9,721 bases of DNA from Anaerolineaceae bacterium (GTDB taxonomy: Bacteria; Planctomycetota; Phycisphaerae; FEN-1346; JAACEH01): assembly GCA_011682595.1 (NCBI GenBank), contig JAACEH010000031.1, positions 1-9,721 on the forward strand, written 5' to 3'. This document shows positions 5,847 to 9,721 of this stretch, piece after piece. The translations under genes and the position numbers were made by a program. The notes beneath the pieces were generated by a model that had not been told where the DNA came from, did not search any database, and worked only from the letters and a program-made list of their open reading frames with translations. Numbering within the stretch: the first letter of the stretch is position 1; the number at the start of each line of letters is the position of its first letter.

Positions 5847-8159
5847 TCATTTTATGCTCATCAGCAGGGCGATGTTCGTGGCCAGGGCCCGGGCGTCGGC
5901 CTTTGCATAACCCAGGTTTCCGAAGGCCCGGCATCCGGTCTGTGAGAAGAGAATGTCGTAGGGACTGTACAGGCCGACCAGTTTCTTCCCGCTATAGATC
6001 CCGTGGATGACCGCATCGCTCTTGCCCGTGCGTGCCGCCGCCAGCGAACGCGTGTAGCCGACCTTCGACGCGTCGTAGCCCGTGGCGTCGAACAACTGTC
6101 CGGTCATCAGCGGCGAGCCCGCGCCCATCAATCTGTACGTCAAGCCGGCCTCGGCCAGCAGGGCCTTCAGCGACTTGTCGAACCTCGGGTCGCCGCAGGT
6201 GGCCTCGGCCAGCAGGAACCCGCCGCCGTCCAGGTACTTCTTCAACCACGCGGCGCCGCCTTCACCCAGAGAGCAGTCCGCGCGGCCCGTCAGGTACAGA
6301 AAGTCCACACCCTCGGGCACCGGCTGACCCACCGGGACGGCCTCGATCTCCGCGACGGTCAGCCCGGCCCGCTTCTGCAGGTCGGCCGAGAGCTTGGCCC
6401 ACGGCCCGTAGTTGCTGCCGCTGCGGGACCGTTCGCCGTAATTGATCCGGGCCAGGGTGATCGCCTTCTTCGACCCGGCCTTAATCTTCCTCTTGCCGTA
6501 CTTCTCGGGGAACAGGTCCACCTTGACCTCGTACCGCGGCAGCAGCGGCTCGCGGTCGGTCGCGTAGACGGCGAGGTTCCGCATGGCCTCGAGGGGCAGG
6601 TGGTTCTTCTTCGCCATTTGCGGAAGAAAGGCACAGGAGATGCCTCGCGGCGCATAGAACACGGCGGTCCGTACACCGTCGTCGATGCCGTCAATTCGCG
6701 GCAGTCGGCCCACCAGTTCCGGGCCGCATCGCCACAGGTCGTGCCGGCGGCTCAACATGTCGAGTTTCCACTCGGGCCAGACCTCCCGGCAGAGCCGCTC
6801 GATCGAGAGGGCCGCCTTGCGGCTGCCACAGACGGCTTCCAGGAAGATCGTTCCGCCGTTGTCGGTGAAGCGCCGAAGTTTGCCCTTCTCGTCGTTGGTC
6901 AATCGCAACTCGTCTTCGACGCCGACAAACAGGAGCGGCGCCTCCTGCAACTCGCTGTCCTTGGCCCCCGGTTCGAGCACCTGCCAGCGAAGGGCCTGCC
7001 CGATTTTCCCGGCCATGTACTCGGTCAGGTGGGCCATGTCCGTGGGGTGACTGTTCCACTTGCCGGGGAACTTCAGCTTGCTGACCAGCAGCGGCTCGCG
7101 GCACATGCTCAGGAAGCCGATTCCGTAGGCGGCTTCGCTCATGGCCATGTCGCTGGTGCGGGCGCCGTCGCGGTTGCTGTTGATGATCGACGAGGCGCCC
7201 TCGCGATACCAGTCGTGTGTCCCGAAATACTTGTACCCGCTGGCCCGCCCCGCCCGGGCGACACAGTAGAGCCAGTAGCGCCGCCAAGTGCCGTTGCGGG
7301 AGTGGGGGTTTCTGGCGGCCTCGAAGTTCCGGCCGATCCACCGCAGCCCGCGCTCGATGGCCTGGTTGACCGCCTTGGCGCTGCGTTTCGGCTTACTGCT
7401 GCTGCACGGACAGCCGATCGACGGTTCGAACAACCATCGCATCTCCAGCATGGCGGCAGTTGCCGCGGCGCTCATCGTCCCGTAGGAGCGGTTGGGCGCC
7501 TGCCCATAACCCGACCCCCGGCCGTAGTCCCATCCCCCGTCGGAGTTCTGCCGTTCGATGTAGAAGGCCTGGAGTTTCTGAAAGGGGGTCTTCTTGATGC
7601 GGATCCCCGCGGCGCAGGCTTCGCCCAGGGCCCGGATAGCCGTCGCCGAGTTGCAAAAATCCCACAACCTTCCGCGCCGGCCGTCCTGAAACCGGTAGCC
7701 CCAGGCGCCCATGGCGTTCTGGGCCCCGGCCAGCCAGGTCAGGTCCTGTTCGAGGATGTATTGGCTGCGCTTCTTGCGGGCTTCGTCGAGCGAGTCCAGG
7801 TAGTGTGTGATAACCATGACCCGCAAGGCCACGGGGTAGGTGGCGTCGAGCTTCAGGCTCAGCAGGGCGTCGAAGCCGCGGGCGATGCGATCGTCCTTCA
7901 GGCTCCGGCCGGCATAGGCCAGGCCCAGCATGGCCACGGCGTCCTTGCCGCCATAGTTGCGGTTCCCGGGGTCGGCCGTCCCGTCGTCTGCCTTGATGAA
8001 CCGCCCGTTCGGTTGCTGCAGGCTGAGCAGGTAGTTGGCCTCCCTGGTGATAGCCTCCTCGATCCGCCGGGCCTGGTTGGTCTTGGCTGTCCGCGGCGCC
8101 TGGGCTGAGGCCTGAGCGGCCACTAGCGCGGCCAGCAAAAGCGTCGCCATGGTTCTCAT
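5847..8159 (-). CDS. Secreted toroid-repeat protein with two DUF4159-like domains, 770 residues
   Basis: A complete exported protein. The signal peptide is residues 1-19 (LLLAALVAAQ core, cleavage after ASA). Residues about 30-345 form a helical-repeat toroid of the prenyltransferase/squalene-cyclase type, with QW-like turns QQPNGRF (48-54), NAMGAWGY (148-155) and NSDGGWDYG (205-213), and the family block YWLYCVARAGR...THDWYREGA (295-322). The DxDD acid motif of true squalene/hopene cyclases is absent, so cyclase activity is not expected. Two DUF4159-like alpha/beta domains follow. Domain 1 (about 404-536) has LLFVGVEDELRL, NGGTIFLEAVCG and DDGVRTAV. Domain 2 (about 566-768) has ARINYGE, FLYLTGRADCSL, GGGFLLAEATCG and VGLYSPYDI. 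A CPC pair (250-252) with a KPKRS linker interrupts the toroid. Function is unknown; scaffold, sensor or carbohydrate binding are guesses. The ATG at 8159 has AAAGGG six bases upstream. It is a tandem paralogue of the gene at the right edge. Confidence 0.87.
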   Translation of the reverse strand: MRTMATLLLAALVAAQASAQAPRTAKTNQARRIEEAITREANYLLSLQQPNGRFIKADDGTADPGNRNYGGKDAVAMLGLAYAGRSLKDDRIARGFDALLSLKLDATYPVALRVMVITHYLDSLDEARKKRSQYILEQDLTWLAGAQNAMGAWGYRFQDGRRGRLWDFCNSATAIRALGEACAAGIRIKKTPFQKLQAFYIERQNSDGGWDYGRGSGYGQAPNRSYGTMSAAATAAMLEMRWLFEPSIGCPCSSSKPKRSAKAVNQAIERGLRWIGRNFEAARNPHSRNGTWRRYWLYCVARAGRASGYKYFGTHDWYREGASSIINSNRDGARTSDMAMSEAAYGIGFLSMCREPLLVSKLKFPGKWNSHPTDMAHLTEYMAGKIGQALRWQVLEPGAKDSELQEAPLLFVGVEDELRLTNDEKGKLRRFTDNGGTIFLEAVCGSRKAALSIERLCREVWPEWKLDMLSRRHDLWRCGPELVGRLPRIDGIDDGVRTAVFYAPRGISCAFLPQMAKKNHLPLEAMRNLAVYATDREPLLPRYEVKVDLFPEKYGKRKIKAGSKKAITLARINYGERSRSGSNYGPWAKLSADLQKRAGLTVAEIEAVPVGQPVPEGVDFLYLTGRADCSLGEGGAAWLKKYLDGGGFLLAEATCGDPRFDKSLKALLAEAGLTYRLMGAGSPLMTGQLFDATGYDASKVGYTRSLAAARTGKSDAVIHGIYSGKKLVGLYSPYDILFSQTGCRAFGNLGYAKADARALATNIALLMSIK

Positions 8160-8363
8160 GGTGCAGCCCTTTCAGTTCGCGGCGATTGGCGGGAACAAGG
8201 GCGCTGGGGGCCGGCGAGTCGGTTCCTCTCCGGCACAACAACCGCCATTCGAATTCGGCCGGACAGGTCGCACGGTGGCCCGATGGGTTCAGATCAGCGG
8301 AAAAACGCAAACTCGTCGCGTCACGGCCAAAGGCTTGTCCCGGGCCACGGCGACCGGCGGAAG

Positions 8364-9721
8364 TCAGCCCCGCGTGGTCATCAGCAGCATGTTGACCAGC
8401 AGCTTGACCGCCGTCGCCTTGTCGTAGCCGCGCAGGTTGTACGCCCCGTAACCCGAGGCGCTGTAGGTCAGGTCAAGCGGGCTGTAATAGCCGACCGTCT
8501 TGTCGCCGGCCTTGATGCGGAACACCAGGGGCGTCTTCTGTCCCGGCAACTCTTCGCGGACGGCCCGGCTGAAGCGCGGCTTGTCCACCTTCAAGCCCTT
8601 CAGCGGCTTCTCGAGTTCGCCCTTGAAGAACGGATCGTCGGCCTCCATAGCCACCAGTTTCAACCCCTTGCTCTGCTCGATGAACCGGCGAAAATCCTCG
8701 TCGAAGGGCTTGCGGCCCATGGCCGCCTCGGCAATGACGAACCCGCCGCCGGTCATGTAGTCGGCCAGGTAGGTCTTCTCCTCGTCGCTCAGTTGCATCG
8801 GAGAGTCGCCGCGAACCAGCAGCACGTCCGGCATGCCCACGTCGATCTCGTCGGCCGGGGCCGCTTCGCCCATGGCGATCGTCACGCCGGCCGTCTTCTG
8901 AAACTCGCCGATGATCAGTCCCAGCATCTGGTAATGAAGACCGATCTGGTAGTCGCCCTTGTGGGCCAGGGCCTGAAGGTTGACCAACTGCTTGCCGCCG
9001 GTTTTGACCTTCTTGATGGTGATCTTTTCTTTCCGCTTCTTCCAGGGCTTAACGATCTTGCGTCTCGGGCGTTTTTCTCTCTTGGCCGCCTCTTTCTCCT
9101 TGGCTACCTTTTTCTCGTACTCCTCCATCATCTTCTGCTTGGCCAGGATGCGGGCCTCGATGTCCTCCAGCTTGGCCGGAGGCGGCGCCTTGTCCGTCGC
9201 GTAGGCATACAGGTTGACCGCCAGGTCGAACAGCGGCTTCTGCTTGGCCACCTGCCGCATCTGCCAGGCACAGGAGAGGTCCTTGTCGGTGAGCAGCACG
9301 AAGGTTCGCACGCCGTCATCGACGCCTTCGAGCAACCCCTTGGCCCCGATCGGCAACTGGCAGTTGTAGATCGGATGATCGCTTTGGAGCTTCTTAAGCG
9401 GCCACTCGGGCCACACTTCCGCGATCAGTTCCCGGGCTTTCTTGTAAAACGGGCTGTTGCCGCAATTGGCCTCGATCAGCAGCGTGCCGCCCTCGGAGCA
9501 GAACTGCCGCAGCTTCTTCTTCTCCTGGTCCGACAGGCTCAGCTCCTTTTCGCCGCTCATGTAGAGCAGCGGCGAGTCGTGCCATTGCTTGGTCTGCGAG
9601 ACGATGTCGAGCACCTGCCAGCGGAACGTCCGCTCCAGCCGGCGGCCGGTCTCGCGGGCAATCAGGGCCACGTCGCGGCGATGGCGGTTCCAGTCGCCCT
9701 TGTACTTCAGCTTGTTCATGA
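8364..9721 (-). CDS. DUF4159-like domain protein, paralogue of the neighbour (5' end outside window)
   Basis: The open frame runs off the right edge; the ATG at 9719 is internal. KLKYKGDWNRH there aligns with KLKFPGKWNSH at residues 361-371 of the 770-residue neighbour, so a signal peptide and toroid are expected beyond the window. Numbering from that Met, DUF4159-like domain 1 spans about 45-175 (LLYMSGEKELSL, GGTLLIEANCG, WPEWPLKKLQSDHPIY, DDGVRTFVLL) and domain 2 about 246-447 (VLLVRGDSPMQLSDEE, GGGFVIAEAAMG, VGYYSPLDL). Between them lies a lysine/glutamate-rich segment (183-242, bases 8994-9173), probably a coiled coil followed by a very basic tail; the neighbour has only a short linker there. 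In domain 2 the usual EAxCG cysteine is methionine. Function is unknown. It lies 204 bases upstream of the 770-residue gene on the same strand; I saw no clear terminator in that gap. Confidence 0.84.
   Translation of the reverse strand, partial: MNKLKYKGDWNRHRRDVALIARETGRRLERTFRWQVLDIVSQTKQWHDSPLLYMSGEKELSLSDQEKKKLRQFCSEGGTLLIEANCGNSPFYKKARELIAEVWPEWPLKKLQSDHPIYNCQLPIGAKGLLEGVDDGVRTFVLLTDKDLSCAWQMRQVAKQKPLFDLAVNLYAYATDKAPPPAKLEDIEARILAKQKMMEEYEKKVAKEKEAAKREKRPRRKIVKPWKKRKEKITIKKVKTGGKQLVNLQALAHKGDYQIGLHYQMLGLIIGEFQKTAGVTIAMGEAAPADEIDVGMPDVLLVRGDSPMQLSDEEKTYLADYMTGGGFVIAEAAMGRKPFDEDFRRFIEQSKGLKLVAMEADDPFFKGELEKPLKGLKVDKPRFSRAVREELPGQKTPLVFRIKAGDKTVGYYSPLDLTYSASGYGAYNLRGYDKATAVKLLVNMLLMTTRG

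Noticed and set aside
6003..8108. A 701-codon plus-strand open frame opposite the toroid/DUF4159 gene
   Set aside because: It is an antisense shadow of a GC-rich gene. It has low-complexity Arg/Gly/Pro/His composition and no recognisable domain, while the opposite strand has a signal peptide, family motifs and a ribosome-binding site.
7200..8160. Squalene-hopene cyclase or oxidosqualene cyclase
   Set aside because: The toroid repeats resemble that fold, but the catalytic DxDD motif is missing, the protein has a cleavable signal peptide, and it is fused to DUF4159-like domains.
8160..8363. Possible small gene or regulatory RNA in the 204-base gap between the two toroid/DUF4159 paralogues
   Set aside because: No open frame with a ribosome-binding site, no convincing hairpin with a T-run and no promoter pair was found. 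Only a weak AAAGGG site for the downstream gene is seen.

Overview
The window looks like a GC-rich bacterial chromosome segment, most probably from the Planctomycetota. The main reason is the minus-strand cluster of secreted proteins that join an (alpha/alpha) toroid of the prenyltransferase/squalene-cyclase type to DUF4159-like domains, an architecture I associate chiefly with planctomycetes. Coding is dense, third codon positions are strongly G/C, and Shine-Dalgarno sites are clear. I cannot place it below phylum.

The left third (1-3183) is a plus-strand run of four closely packed housekeeping genes. They are the last 42 codons of lysyl-tRNA synthetase (lysS), an FtsX/MacB/LolC-type ABC permease, its LolD-like ATPase (overlapping the permease by 8 bases), and a fold-type IV PLP aminotransferase of the IlvE/D-amino-acid aminotransferase type. 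The spacings suggest one transcript. The permease and ATPase would form an inner-membrane exporter or lipoprotein-release complex. The aminotransferase probably serves branched-chain or D-amino-acid metabolism.

The rest (3208-9721) is a minus-strand operon read from the right edge toward the centre, converging on the first block. In transcription order it holds: (1) a DUF4159-like protein whose N-terminus lies beyond the window; (2) a complete 770-residue secreted paralogue with an N-terminal toroid and two DUF4159-like domains; (3) a 122-residue secreted remnant or miniature of the same toroid, apparently with a large internal deletion; (4) a 515-residue secreted protein of no recognised function, whose ribosome-binding site overlaps the stop of gene 3; (5) a small secreted cysteine-containing protein with two compensating frameshifts; and (6) a good intrinsic terminator for that strand. 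Four of these have signal peptides, so the products probably act in the periplasm or at the cell surface.

The part worth following is the secreted operon. It looks like a locally duplicated and partly decaying family, with one full-length paralogue, one visible in part, one shortened copy and one frameshifted small partner. No biochemical role is known to me for the toroid/DUF4159 architecture. No RNA genes, insertion sequences or CRISPR arrays were seen, and no stretch above about 210 bases lacks a gene.
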